64,000 nt of DNA from Hypomesus transpacificus (GCF_021917145.1 NW_025813709.1:124001-188000); one strand, 5' to 3'; positions 11,762-28,900 are shown, counted from the first letter of the stretch. Numbers and translations are program-made. The notes: generated by a model not told the origin, from the letters alone.

Positions 11762-12583
11762 TCCCTACACATCTTACATCTCTCTAACCCTCTTATGCCG
11801 CCTGTTCAAGGCGGGAATGTTGCGCTTTCATTCCTTCTCTCCGTTCTGTATTAAACGTAGGACTAACGCAGAATAGATAGGGACTGTTATGGCATTAGGC
11901 CCTTGATGTGTCCCTACTTGTTTCCGAACTAACTGGTTTCCCAGCGGTGCGTGCACCTATCAGTCTGCCTCTATCACCAGATTCGTCACAAATTCACACA
12001 CATTAGTGGCGATTTTCAAGCCGCGAGCCATTCTACTATGCACGTGTTTGGGGTTTGTTCCGAGGCAATAGCTTGTTTCAAAAGATATATCAAAGAAACA
12101 CCTCAGTCAGAGAGCTGAATTGACCTCTGTTGTCAGAGATTCTGCTATATTGCCGTCAAGAGGAGCCCTAACAAACTCCAATTCAACTTCAATTCACACT
12201 GTAATGCCCCGTGTGTGGTTCTAGATAGCATGCTGGTCTTCTGCAATTAAGCTACCTTATCAGTTGTTGCATGGGATCCAAACGAATCTGAAAGGTCACG
12301 TTTTATTTGCTCTGCAGAATTCATCTGGACACCTAACACGACTTGTCAGTTGATTTGTTTCACACAACCATCTGGGAAGTCGTCCTTGGAAACGGATGGG
12401 AAAAGAGGAGGCATTTTGTATCACGCGCTACAACTCCAACCACTCCTTAGCTAGTAGTAGTTCATCCTAAAACACTGGTTTTGGCCACAACTGTTAAGAC
12501 TCACCTATTCTGCCAGATTTCCAGCCGATCTGGATCAGTTTGGACCAATCGCAACAATCACATGTTTCCTGTGTCTCCCCCAG
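11762..12583. other. Non-coding, upstream of the first ALAD coding exon
   Basis: Mixed-composition sequence without a convincing gene. It ends in the acceptor gtgtctcccccag at 12571-12583. Confidence 0.4.
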
Positions 12584-12590
12584 GGCCACC

Positions 12591-16482
<3,892 letters not shown>

Positions 16483-16913
16483 CAGAGAGCGTGATTGGAC
16501 AGAGAGATGGACCAATGGCAGGCTTTCCTTACTGAGCTGCGATTGGCTGCTCTACATCCACAGGATTCCTAAAGTTCTTTAATCCATGACTTAATATCTT
16601 CATGGGTTGTCGATCTAAGTGCAGCAGTTACAATTTCTCTCCAAAGATGGGAGTATTGCGTTATAAAAATATCAGCCGCTTTTATAAAATGTGTAAAAGG
16701 TTAGTGTTACTTGAACAAATTGAGAATGTTCTAATCTGTGATGGAGTTTTGAGGTGTTTCAGTAATGAATGATGTAATCCTGGATGTGGACCTCTGATCG
16801 TCATGTTGGCTTCAGAACTGATGTGTTCCTGGTCGTTAGGTCGGGTTACTTAGCAACCCTGCAAAACAAGCATCTCCTGACCATGGCACGTAAACACAAA
16901 TCCAAGAAAAGAT

Positions 16914-16919
16914 AATAAA
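16914..16919 (+). other. Polyadenylation signal for ALAD
   Basis: AATAAA about 430 bp past the stop codon, with T-rich sequence downstream. It is the first canonical hexamer after the CDS that I noticed. Confidence 0.55.
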
Positions 16920-17530
16920 TGAAAGTTTATTTCGATGGTGTCAGTTACTGCTTTATTTCCATGGTGATATCTCATAACATACAGTACTGTGCAGAAGTCT
17001 TCGGCACCCAACATTTCTTTAATATTGTATCTATATATTTTTGTGTAACATATTTTTTGTGTCAGTATAAAAACAAAAAGGTATCCTTCAGTAAATATGA
17101 ACTAAGACATAAGTACATTTAACTAAGACATAAGTACATTTAACTAAGACATAAGTACATTTAACTAACATGTGCCCTTTTACAGCTAACCCTCACCATG
17201 TTGAGATCTGGTTGATGGGTTCAGAGATATGACAATGTTATGGCAGCTCTCCTGAGGCAGAGAAGAGATTATTATGTGTCTTGAGTTTGAGCTCTAAACC
17301 TAAAATCAGCTACAGCACCTTTAATATAATTAATAGTAGTTTCAGAGAGGTAAAGTTTATACATTTTTTGTAACATTCCTCTTTAAATGATGTTGCCACA
17401 ACACTTCTTTCAACATTTCCCTATACCCTGTTTAACTGATATTAAACAGGTTAGGAGTGCATTCCAGCTGCACAAGACTGGATGAACAGCAGGAAATGAA
17501 AGTCAGCATTAAAACCTCAAGTAAACCGGT
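16920..17530. other. Intergenic, no gene seen
   Basis: AT-rich, with three copies of a 21-bp tandem unit containing aactaagacataagtacatt at 17100-17165. Confidence 0.5.
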
Positions 17531-17812
17531 TTGCTACAGGTAAACAGCCAAGCCTCTCACTTACCTGTTGATGTTTCATTCAGATGTCAGACTGGTGTTT
17601 GGCCCTACAAGAAATACAGAGAAGCTGGTAAACCATACAATCAATGGAGCATCACTGTAGACGCTAGCAACCAGAGTTATGGGAAATGGTTCCTTTGTAT
17701 ATTTCAGTCTCAGTGGAAGAAAAGGAATGGATTAACATTTGCTGGTTTAGGTAAAATCCTTCAGAGCTTGAGAGAGATCACCCTAGAATCAGCACTGGAA
17801 GAACTCAAGTAA
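17531..17812 (+). pseudogene. GVIN / very large interferon-inducible GTPase, C-terminal fragment
   Basis: The last 70 or so codons (from about 17606 to the TAA at 17812) resemble the C-terminus of teleost GVIN-like proteins, with YKKYREAGKPYNQW, a KWFLCIFQSQW segment and the ending ITLESALEELK. The N-terminal 25 residues of the open frame look unrelated, so the match starts abruptly and the giant GTPase exon is missing. About 85 bp after the stop also match the sequence after the stop of the copy at 32342-33073, so a genomic 3' end was duplicated rather than a single exon captured. Not expected to make a working GTPase. Confidence 0.7.
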
Positions 17813-18177
17813 CTGTCCCAGCAAATATAGGACAAACTATATTTGATTACTCATAATTAATCCCTTTATTGTTATGATTATCAAACTGTGCATAGAAGGC
17901 CATGAGGGGAGAACATGTGTGGCTCTCTACCAGATAATCATTTTCATATAAGCTGTTTGTAGACTAGTTTTGGATAAGTGTCTGCTAAATGAATACCATG
18001 TAAATGTTTGGATTTGGAACAAAAGGTACACCTGTAACTAAACGTAGAGATGTGTGTTAGGAGCAGTTAAGAGCAGCTATAATTCCTTTAATCAGAAAGG
18101 ACCCTCATGTTTATCCTATGGTAAGAGCAGCTATATTTCACCACATCACATTTTATCCACTGACCGGGCACTTCTCA

Positions 18178-19420
18178 ACCAGAATCAGAATTTGTTTTTA
18201 TTGCCATGCAAGTTTTCACAAACAAGGATTTACTGTGGCAGGAAGGTGCAGATAATAAACACATGATATCATTTTTTTTTTAAGTTGAATGTAGAAATAA
18301 AATACAAAAGTCTAATACTAAGGAGCTAAACAATAACTACAAAGCTAAACAGTACTGTAAGATATAAAATAGATATTAATATAAAAAGTTACAAAAGATA
18401 TTGAATAAAATAGGGCAGCAAAATAGCATTGTGGAAAATGTGCAAAGTATGTGGTGGGGACTTATAATAATAGATACAAGTGTTATGTGAGTGTGAGTCC
18501 TTGGCCTTGAATAAGAGGCAGGGAAGGGAGGAAACTGTTCTTATGGTGTGAGGTTTTGGTCTTGATGGACCGCAGCCTTCTGCCGGAGGGGTGTAGCTGG
18601 AACAGGGAGTGTCCAGGGTGGGAGGAGTCGGCCACGATCTTCCTCGCTCGCCTCAGGGACCTCGAGGTGTGCAGGTCCTCCAGGGTAGGCAGATTGTGCA
18701 GCTGATCACCTTCTCAGCAGTACAGTCTGCTCTTGTCCTTGGCAGCAGCGTGATGGTGATGGAGGAGGTGAGGATGGACTCAATGATGGCTGAGTAGAAG
18801 TGCACCATCATTGTCTTTGGCAGGTTGAATTTATTCAGTACATCCTCTGTTGTGCTTTCTTGGTGAGGGAGCTGATGTTCAGTTCCCAATTGAGGTCCTG
18901 GGAGAGGATAGTGCCCAGTAAGTGGATGGAACCCACAGGGTTGAGTGATTGAGTGGGGCTGTATTCTTGCTGAAGTCCACAACCATCTCCACTGTCTTGA
19001 GAGCATTGAGCTCTAAGTTGTTCTGGCTACACCATGTCACCAGGTTGTCAGCTTTCCAGCTGTAATCAGACTCGTCCCCGTCAGAGATGAGCCCAATGAG
19101 GGTGATGTCGTCCGAAAACTTCAGGAGACAGATGGATGACTGGAGGTGCAGCTGTTGGTGTACAGGGAGAAGAGCAGAGGGGAAAGGACGCAGCCCTGGG
19201 GAGATCCGGTGCTGATGGACCGGGAGTCAAAGATGTGTGTTCCCAGCTTAACACACTGCTTCCTTTCAGACTGGAAGTCTACAGTAGAACTCGTTCAGGT
19301 CATTGGCCAGGCGAGAGTCATTGATGGAGAGGGGGGCTTGTAGTTGGTAATCTACCTAAGCCCTCTCCAGACAGAAGCAGAGTCATTAGCAGAGAACTGG
19401 TGTCTTATTCTCTACAGTAC
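18178..19420 (-). mobile_element. Decayed L2-like LINE, 3' part
   Basis: The minus strand encodes broken reverse-transcriptase C-terminal sequence: an FSDDITLIGLISD-like active-site region near 19090, IIESILTSSITI near 18770 and a KAEKVISC-type region. Frameshifts and stops interrupt the frame. The 3' end near 18178-18240 has the (agaatc)-type start typical of this LINE group. The upstream part is lost. Confidence 0.75.
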
Positions 19421-20258
19421 AGTCGTTTAGCCTCTCTCACCGCCTTGCTAAACCTGTTCTCCGACTCCTTGAATCTGTCTCAATCCCCATTCCTAAACGC
19501 AGAAGAGCACATAATTGGACACTGTGTTCTCACCTGTAGGAGTATACAGCACTGCTGTCATCGTTTTGGTGACTTTGGGCATTTAAGCAAAGTTTTCCAA
19601 CCATGGGGGCACCATGGGGAGAGGGGTTCTAACATTCTGTTTACACACAAGCTGTGATCCGTGACGTCATCGCCTGTTATTCCTACAGAAACTTCCTCCA
19701 TTCCTGAGAATATCATAGACTACTTACCTGGATAACACGTCTCTGCTATTCACTCCATAATTATCACAGTTAGTACGTGAACAAATATTTCATATTATTA
19801 ATCACTGTCGCCTCTTCCGCTAAGCAGTTTAAATGGTGATTATTTATTCATGTTTAGTGTCCCAGCATTATATAGCCTACCTGGGAACATAAGCCTAGGT
19901 AAAAGTAAAGTTTGTTAGGTTGCAATAGGAGCTGTTTTTCTATCTGAGTCGTTAACAGGTATTTCAAGTTGGAGTAAAGCTAATTGAAACCAAGTATATT
20001 CGCCACAGTGATTCCCGTATATGCTACGGTTTTAAGTAGGCCTTGTCGAATTTATCGAGTTGTTAAAATAGTCTGGTGTTGGTTGTTGAACGGTGGATTT
20101 ATAGGAGCATTTAAGAAGGTGACGCTCAAAGGGCCTCAGCATGTAAAACATAAATACCATATAGCCTACATACATTTTATTGTGCGGTCGTCATGTTAAT
20201 GTTGTTATGAAGCCAAGTGAAGAACAGTCCTTGTGAGTTTGTCTTTATATTTAACAGA
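19421..20258. other. Intergenic, no gene seen
   Basis: Mixed sequence leading to an acceptor-like TTTATATTTAACAG just before the NLRC3-like ATG. It may hold the promoter or an untranslated exon of that remnant. Confidence 0.35.
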
Positions 20259-20890
20259 ATGTCTGTGGAGGAGCCGTCATCAGTAAGTTACCCGGCCAGC
20301 GACCAGACAGGAAAAATAGACCAAATGGACGACTTTCCCAATCTGATGAAGGATGTCACTGGCACAGAGCAAAGGTGAATAATCTGGACTGTTGTGTAAA
20401 CTGGACTGTTATTGTTGTGGTTCATGAAGTCACACCTTACGGGTTCATGTATAGATTAAATCAACTGACAGTTTTACTAATTTACCAAGATATTAAAAAT
20501 CTTTACTTTTGTATTATATCTTGTTATTGGTGTATGTGAAACATAAATAAATAAATGCATTGTTGTAGGGTGGATGAAGAGAGACCAGTGTCACCGAGCC
20601 CCAGTTATCTGTCATTGAAGAGTGAACGATCTATGACTAGACCCATACATTTCAGAGAAGATGACAAAACTGAAGAAAAAGAGTAAGTCAATATATTTTT
20701 ATTATGGAAATATATTTATTTTGACATCAACTTTAATAAACTATTCCTATGTTTATTTTATAACCAATACTCAAATGTGCAGGGTTACACTTGCGAGATC
20801 TGGATCACCAACCACCAGTATTGTATCAATGCAGAGTGACCTTTCCATGGATAATCCTTTTACCTTCAAAGATGAAGGCTCAACAGAAAC
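20259..20890 (+). pseudogene. NLRC3-like (fish NLR-C family) N-terminal exons, truncated
   Basis: Three small exons join in phase: 20259-20374, 20569-20682, 20783-20890, all with GT-AG borders. They encode MSVEEPSSVSYPASD followed by two repeats of the kind typical of fish NLRC3-like N-termini: SPSYLSLKSERSMTRPIHF and SIVSMQSDLSMDNPFTFKD. In this family such repeats precede a FISNA-NACHT exon of about 1.7 kb and then leucine-rich repeats. None of that follows: the next 2 kb are AT-rich repeats and then the FBXW5 promoter. The exons have no stop or frameshift, so the loss of the 3' part may be fairly recent, or they belong to a short gene form. Confidence 0.65.
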
Positions 20891-20934
20891 GTGAGATCAT
20901 ACTGTTATATCTAACTAATCAAAAATCACACATG

Positions 20935-21287
20935 ATTAATGGATTTCTGGAAATGCATTTTCATTTGAATTGTGGTCACGATTTTGCAGCCACGTTCTGA
21001 AAATGAAAATGCATTCCTGGAAATGCATTTTCATTTTCAAATTTTACATTTCAAATTGAATTTTGGTATCTATTTGCTGGGGCATATTTTGAAAATTAAA
21101 TTTCAAATGTCTTTTTCGTTTTCATTTTAATTAAGTGAAAGAATGAGCAGTCTTAAGGAAGAAAATTAAAATGCAAATAGGATGATTGACTACTAATTTC
21201 ATTTATGAGTCAAAAAATGCAGCCACATTCTTAAAATTAAAATGCATTTCTGGAAATGCATTTTCATTTGAATTTTGGTCACGATTT
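20935..21287. repeat. AT-rich direct repeats
   Basis: A segment with tctggaaatgcattttcatt and ggtcacgatttgc occurs at about 20945-20990 and again at 21245-21290, with shorter copies between. Probably an old, unnamed repeat. Confidence 0.5.
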
Positions 21288-21420
21288 GCTTCCATACGGC
21301 CGTGCCAAATGATGTTGTGTCTTTAGGCAAAGCACTACAGGGGGGAATGTCCCTGTAGCCTTAGCCTACTATAATTCGCTCAGGATAAGAGCGTCTGCTA
21401 AATGACTAAATGCAAATGTT
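21288..21420 (+). repeat. SINE, 5'-truncated
   Basis: Body (ggcaaagcactacagggggg) and the tail (ggataagagcgtctgctaaa) of the tRNA-Leu-like SINE family; the tRNA head is missing. Confidence 0.75.
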
Positions 21421-21889
21421 TTCAGTTTAATGTTAGAAAAACCACTTACCACTGAATATGAGTCAAAGCATGTCTGAGGTCCTCGAGTGAATAGATTGTA
21501 TTCTATTCAGTTGAAGAAGGCAATAGGCTACTTCTTAAGGTGTCTCAACTGCCAAAGAGAGCCGAAAACAACAAAAAGTCCTCAGCACCAACTAATGAAT
21601 TATTAAATTGTCTTCTTGTCTTACCACGAAGATCAGGTAACATAACACCACTTCCTCCGATATATTTGGTGTCTCGCCGGCTTCAGAAGAGTAGAAATAT
21701 TGCGATATATTTGACTTTATTGATATGAAAACGGCACCATTGTTTCAATGATTGATTAATTATCTTCACATTTAAGCAAACACAAACTCCTCAAGGTTTT
21801 TTTACGTCACATTATGGATTGAACGAGTCTCCTGTAATCGACTATTGGCGTCTGGAGTGACGTCATACCGAGACACCGGTAGGCGATTG

Positions 21890-21975
21890 GTTGTTTTCAT
21901 CTTCGTGCTAACAGTGCTAGTAGCTAGCGAACTGCAACTGGTAGATTTGGTTTCTGAAATATTGTCGTCTGACAG
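21890..21975 (+). promoter_or_regulatory. Probable FBXW5 promoter and untranslated first exon
   Basis: The FBXW5 start codon lies 9 nt inside its exon after the acceptor gggtacctgcag, so a non-coding exon must lie upstream. The best donor I see is CTGACAG|GTGAGT at 21976. Inference only. Confidence 0.3.
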
Positions 21976-22938
21976 GTGAGTCATGATTTAGATTTGCAGC
22001 AACAAGTGGCGTGTAAAAAGCCTAAATAAAGTAAGACATTCAATAGTCAAATAATTTGCGTTGCAAATCGCATAAAGGGAGTAACGTCGAATTACTGCGA
22101 ACGATTGACAACTAGATTAGCCAGATGCTTCTATTGACACCTAAAATAGCTCGAGCACTAGCAATGAGGTTTGCCAAAGTTTTGCCTTTCAAACTTGTTT
22201 CTAAAACATAGTTCACTGTACTTACTTATAGTTATTTCATCAGCAATTCAAAATGTTATTAAACAGGGATAAGAGATTGTGATAAATGTGTCTGTGTTGC
22301 TTTCAAATAAGTCTGTTGAAGATTAGGTAGCTGGAGCTACATACAGAGACCAAAATGCTAGTACTGGTATTTATCTCGCTCCTTTACCTGCAGTGCCCAC
22401 TACCATTAATAACTACCAGTCTCCACGAGACACCACCGTACATACATGATCTACAGTTATTTACAAAATAATTTAGCATTAGAAAGGCTAAAGCATGACT
22501 TATATTAAGCAGCGTGTAGTGGTGATAGCCTGGCATGCACTAGTCCAGCCCCCTCAGCTGTCGTGCTTAATATAGCCGGACCCAGAGGTGTCGAGCGGGA
22601 CCACACAGACCCGGAAACGGAGATAATTTGTTGCCATACAAATTCCTCAAATGTGGTGTCATATACAGACCTTTCGATATATTTGGCTCCGTTTTTACCA
22701 CATGGCGTAGCTACTGTTCTAAACTACGCCTACCAGTATTCAGACGAGACGAATGGAATTCGTAGGTGGTTGATTGAACCCTGGATGAAAATACTAAAAC
22801 ATTTGACCTTATTAATGATTTCGCTGGCGCTTTTGTCCAATGTATGTTAAGAAAGTGCAGAAGGAAATCAATAACCAGGTGTCAGCTTCCAGGTGTGTCC
22901 CTGACCCTGTCCTCTCTGGGTACCTGCAGGATGCCAGG

Positions 22939-25900
22939 ATGGAGAACGAGCCAGCCCTGCCTGACAGCCTGGTGCTGGATGAGCCAGCCCTGCCTGACAG
23001 CCTGGTGCTGGAGATCTTCCTGCATCTCCCCCACAGCGCTGTGCTGAGCGCCGGCCTGGCCTGCAGACAGTGGCTGAACGTGTCCAGAGACGAGTTCCTC
23101 TGGAGGGAACTCTTCTACAGCTACTACCGCATCCCTCGCTCTGTACCCAGACACCCAGGTACCTACAACCCACACATAGAACCCAGACGCCTATTACCCA
23201 AACACCCAGACACCTAGTACCCAGACACCCAGGTACCTAGAACCCAGACACATAGTACCCAGACACAGAACCCAGACACCTAGAACCCAGATACAGAGGC
23301 ACATAGAACCCAGACACCTAGAACCCAGACACCTTGAATCCAGCTAGAATCCACACACACCTAAAATACATTGTTATGTCCCTTTACTGTGTCTGGTCAT
23401 TCACCGTGTCTCTGTGTTACACTGTGTGTGTGTGCGCGTGTGTGTGTGTGAACAGCGTCCGTGTCGTGGTACCGGGAGTTCAAGCGTCTGTTTGACTGCA
23501 TCCCCTGTGAGGAGGTGCAGACCCTGAGGGAACACCATGACCAGGTGCTGCACCTGGCCTTCTCTCACAGAGGACACCGCTTCTCCTCCTGCTCCAAGGA
23601 CTGCACCGTCAAGGTCCGCCCAGCCTCCCTGCTCTCTATAAACAGTGTTATATACCCACACAGCCTCCCTGCTCTCTATACACAGTGTTATATACCCACC
23701 CAGCCTCCCTGCTCTCTATATATACAGTGTTATATACCCACACAGCCTCCCTGCTCTCTATATACAGTGTTATATACCCACCCAGCCTCCCTGCTCCCTA
23801 TATACAGTGTTATATACCCACACAGCCTAGACAGGAGACATACATTATACTCTATATACAGTAAATATGATATACCCCACATAGCACAGCTGGGATATAT
23901 ACTGTAAAAAAACTAAGTGTAATTACCTATAGTCTCTCTCTATACATACACGTAAACAGTACTACAATCCACCTGTACTTGTTACTTGTTGCTAATGGCA
24001 GCTTAACCTGAGAGGTGGAACGCTGTGTGTTTTAGCTGTGGGATACGGAGCGTCCTGATGGGAACATCACGCTGGTCCACAGCTGCAGCATGCGCCAGTT
24101 TAACTGGGGCTACACCCAGTTCTCCCAGTTCAACGCTGACGACACCCTGCTGCTAGTGTCGGGGGTCTACCTGGGCCCGCACCACTCCTCCTCAGGGGAG
24201 ATCGCCGTTCTCAGCCTGGGTAGGACACACACACACATCTATACACACACACACACACAGATAAACACTCACGCATGTAACAGCACACAAACAGTCTCTC
24301 TGTCCTTCTCATTTCTGTCAGAGAAGTTCCTCCCATGGCTGTGCACAAATTAAATTACAAGTTAGGCTAAAAACTTTGTTCAGGAACATTGGACATGTGT
24401 TTCAGACATAACATCACCTCAGAGATCACAGAAACTTGATTTCATTGCAGACAGTAAACTGAAATGTTGTGAGAAACCTGATGCAGAGATGATCTAATGC
24501 TCTGGGTCCTGACTGTTAACATGCTAGCAGCAGCCAGCATAATGCTCTGGGTCCTGACTGTGAACATGCTAGCAGTAGCCAGCATAATGCCCTGGGTCAT
24601 GACTGTGAACATGCTAGCAGTAGCCAGCATAATGCCCTGGGTCATGACTGTGAACATGCTAGCAGTAGCCAGCATAATGCTCTGGGTCCTGACAGTGAAC
24701 ATGCTAGCAGCAGCCAGCATAATGTTCTGGGTCATGACTGTGAACATGCTAGCAGTAGCCAGCATAATGCTCTGGGTCCTGACTGTGAACATGCTAGCAG
24801 TAGCCAGCATAATGCTCTGGGTCCTGACTGTTAACATGCTAGCAGTAGCCAGCATAATGCTCTGGGTCCTGACTGTGAACATGCTAGCAGTAGCCAGCAT
24901 AATGCTCTGGGTCCTGACTGTTAACATGCTAGCAGTAGCCAGCATAATGCTCTGGGTCCTGACTGTTAACATGCTAGCAGTAGCCAGCATAATGCTCTGG
25001 GTCCTGACTGTGAACATGCTAGCAGTAACCAGCATAATGCTCTGGGTGGTACATATACTGTCTGTGTGTGTGTGTGTACATTTGTGTGTGTTGACATCAG
25101 TGTGTGTGTATACACATTTGTGTGTGTTTGTGTTCCAGACAACTACACGCTTCTGTCTCGCGTGAGGAACAAGCCGTACGACGTGTTTGGCTGCTGGCTC
25201 AACGAGACCCACCTGATCTCAGGGAACCTGCACTGGATAGGAAACATGACCTCCTGCTCGGTGCTCTGGCTCAACAAGGCCTTCCAGGTCCGGCACACAC
25301 ACACACACACAGACACAGATGCACAGACACACACAGATACACACACACACACAGACCTGTATTCTCTAGTTCCACAGAGTCTGCTCTACCACTGAGCTGT
25401 GCCCGTCTCCTCTCCTGATTCAGAGCTGCTCCTTTTCTCCTTCAGGATATCGAGTCGGAGAACGTGAACGTGGTGAAGCGTCTGTTTAAGATCCAGAACG
25501 TCAACGCCAGCACCATCAGAACCGTCATGGTGGCTCACTGCCGTCGCCATGACACCCCGGATCTCCTCCTGGACTACGATGCCCAGTCCCAGGCCCGCTC
25601 CGCCCCCCTGCTGTTTGACCTGGGCACCCCCGACAGTGAGGAGGAGGAGGAGGAGGAGGGGGGGGGGCGTCCCAGGGAGGTGAAGGGGCGACAGGCGTAC
25701 CCATCGGCCCCAGGGCTGGAGCATGTCATCCAGGTAGGCGGGGGGGGGGGAAATATTAATTTTTATATGGACATTGTCATGAACAGTAAAAGATAACTCA
25801 AATACATTAATGTGAATGTGGAAAAGAGTGTGTTTTTTCTCTAGTGAATATTAACAAAGACAGTCCATGAGAACTGTATGTACAACTGCACAACCAATTC

Positions 25901-28900
25901 CTAAATGTATCTCTTTCTTCCTTACCTTTCTCCCCCCCTATCAGGGCGTGGCTGCCAGGGAGTTGGAGCTGGAGGCCAAGGTGGTCCGGATGATGAGTCG
26001 TGCTCGCACCAAGCCCGTGGACCCCTCCCTCATCACCCCCTCTGCCCCTGGGGAGGGAGAGGACAAGACCTACCTGCTGTTCACCACCGGCAGCCTCACC
26101 TACTCTCCTCACCAGATAGGTAGACCAGCCTCACCTACTCTCCTCACCAGATAGGTAGACCAGCCTCACCTACTCCCCTCACCAGAAAGGTAGACCAGCC
26201 TCACCTACTCTCCTCACCAGATAGGTAGACCAGCCTCACCTCCTCTCCTCACCAGATAGGTAGACCAGCCTCACCTACTCTCCTCCCCAGATAGGTAGAC
26301 CAGCCTCACCTACTCTCCTCACCAGATAGGTAGACCACCTCACCTCCTCTCCTCACCAGATAGGTAGACCAGCCTCACCTCCTCTCCTCACCAGATAGGT
26401 AGACCAGCCTCACCTCCTCTCCTCACCAGATAGGTAGACCAGCCTCACCTACTCTCCTCACCAGATAGGTAGACCAGCCTCACCTACTCCCCTCACCAGA
26501 TAGGTAGACCAGCCTCACCTACTCTCCTCACCAGATAGGTAGACCAGCCTCACCTACTCCCCTCACCAGATAGGTAGACCAGCCTCACCTACTCCCCTCA
26601 CCAGATAGGTAGACCAGCCTCACCTACTCTCCTCACCAGATAGGTAGACCAGCCTCACCTACTCCCCTCACCAGATAAGTAGACCAGCCTCGCACACACA
26701 CACACCAGAAGGCTAGGGCATCCTACTGGGTTCTGCAAGAGAGACTCATAGCTGGTTCTGTGTGGTTCTGCGTGGTTCTGCGTGGTTCTGCAGGCATCAA
26801 GCGGATCCTGCCAGACCAGATGAGCACGAGTGGTCCTGTTCTGGGGGAGGAACGCAACTCGGACGAGTTCTTCGACTCTCTGGACCACGTGATCGACATC
26901 CACGGACACATCATCGGCATGGGCCTGTCTCCAGACCACAGGTACAGTAACTCTGGACAGGTACAGTAGACCTGGACAGGTACAGTAGACCTGGACAGGT
27001 ACAGTTGACCTGGACAGGTACAGTAGACCTGGACAGGTACAGTAGACCTGGACAGGTACAGTAACCCTGGACAGGTACAGTAGACCTGGACAGGTACAGT
27101 AACTCTGGACAGGTACAGTAACCCTAGACAGGTACAGTAGACCTGGACAGGTACAGTAGACCTGGACAGGTACAGTAACCCTGGACAGGTACAGTAACCC
27201 TGGACAGGTACAGTACACCTGGACAGGTACAGTAACCCTAGACAGGTACAGTAGACCTGGACAGGTACAGTACACCTGGACAGGTACAGTAGACCTGGAC
27301 AGGTACAGTAACCCTGGACAGGTACAGTACACCTGGACATATGTGGTTGTAGGTGACTAGATTAGTAAGTAGAGCCAGATCCGATATTAGGCACTTTCCA
27401 AACCATCGGTATGGGCATTTATAATGGCTTATAGTTTTTTTGTTATTGTGTTTATCTGTTCTGTTGTGAAAATAAAACAAACAAGTTTATTTTTAAACTG
27501 CATTATCATAAGTGGTGGGCATAGATTAATTGTTAAAATCTAGATTAATCTCACTGTAATCTTGGCATTAAAATGGCTCATTTAAATTCCGCCGAAGGCA
27601 TTCAGAAAATGCGTGCTACCCAAATAATGACTAAAAGTAAGTCTTTGAGAACGTGTTTCCCATGCCAGGTGAGAGAGGAGATTAGTTAGCTTGGCTGATA
27701 GAGCTGTGCTGACGGGCTTGCCTCGGTTGCACTCAAACAGTAGTTTGACGACGACTCTTCCCCTGCGCTACATCAGTGCTTGACCCGGCATCTTCCGCAT
27801 TAGCTAAGGGATGCTTTGCGTTTAGGTGGTATTTGAGACTGGAAGAACTCCTACAGTAAACTAATTCTGTATAGCACAAGGTGCAACCAACCTTAGTCTT
27901 GTCGAGGTTTCCATTGGGAAGCTTCTCAATAATACATTTTCCCTGAAGCAAACCCGGCGGCTTCATAGCTGCATCCATGTTAGCACGCCCCGTTTAATGT
28001 GATTATTTCATACACAAGGCATACACACAAGTTTGAAGACTCGTTCTTGCCCCCTACAGTGCAATTTGGCTAGGTATACATCCGCGCTAAAATATCAAGG
28101 TGAAAGTCATCATAGCTTGCGTAGTATAGACCCAGCTCCCAACTCAACTTTTTTTTATCACCCGATAAAAGTCGCAGCTCGTTAACGCCGATAATGGCCC
28201 ACCACTAATTGTCATATTATATTTGTGAGGCCTCATAAATAATAACAGATGGCTGAGCGGTTAGGGAGTTGGGCTATTAATCAGAAGGTTGCCGGTTCAA
28301 TACCCGGCCGTGCAAAATAAGTTATGTCCTTGGGCAAGGCACTTCAGCCTACTTGACTCGGGGGAATGTCCCTGTACTTACTCTAAGTCGCTCTGGATAA
28401 GAGCGTCTGCTAAATGACTAAATGTAACTAATGTTGGGGAAATCAGTTTGTTTTGTCATGTGTGTCTGGATTTTTTTATCTGAGTTAAAAAAAAAAAGAT
28501 ATACATATATATCAGCCGATATATATTGGAATATCGGATTAATAAAACACCAAATATTTGTATCGGTATCGGCCTTCAAAATCCTTTATCGGTCGGGCTC
28601 TATTAGTATGTGCCAGAGACCGTTTATGATCACACGTGATAGAGGGTTGCTAAGCGCCCGCCTCCCGTTGCCCAGGTACCTGTACGTGAACAGCCGGGCG
28701 TGGCCAGCAGGCTGTGTGATCTCCGACCCCATGGCCCCGCCCCCCATCGCCGAGGAGATCGACCTGCACGTCATCGACCTGAAGAGCCTGCGTGAGGAGA
28801 GGCGGAGCCTGCGGGCGCACCGGGCCTTCACGCCCAACGACGAGTGCTTCTTCATCTTCCTGGACGTCAGCAGAGACTTCGTGGCCAGGTAGAGCAGCGC

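Noticed and set aside
22563..22850. 95-residue frame upstream of FBXW5
   Set aside because: Lies between the probable FBXW5 leader exon and its first coding exon, without recognisable domains or splice support.
24442..25212. Long open frames on both strands (222 and 256 residues)
   Set aside because: They follow a 45-bp minisatellite whose unit is divisible by three, so frames remain open by periodicity. The FBXW5 exon structure skips this region.
26655..27340. Cys/Tyr-rich open frames of about 205-225 residues on the minus strand
   Set aside because: They are translations of the 19-bp intron repeat and show only a repeated CTCPGLLYLSR-type pattern.
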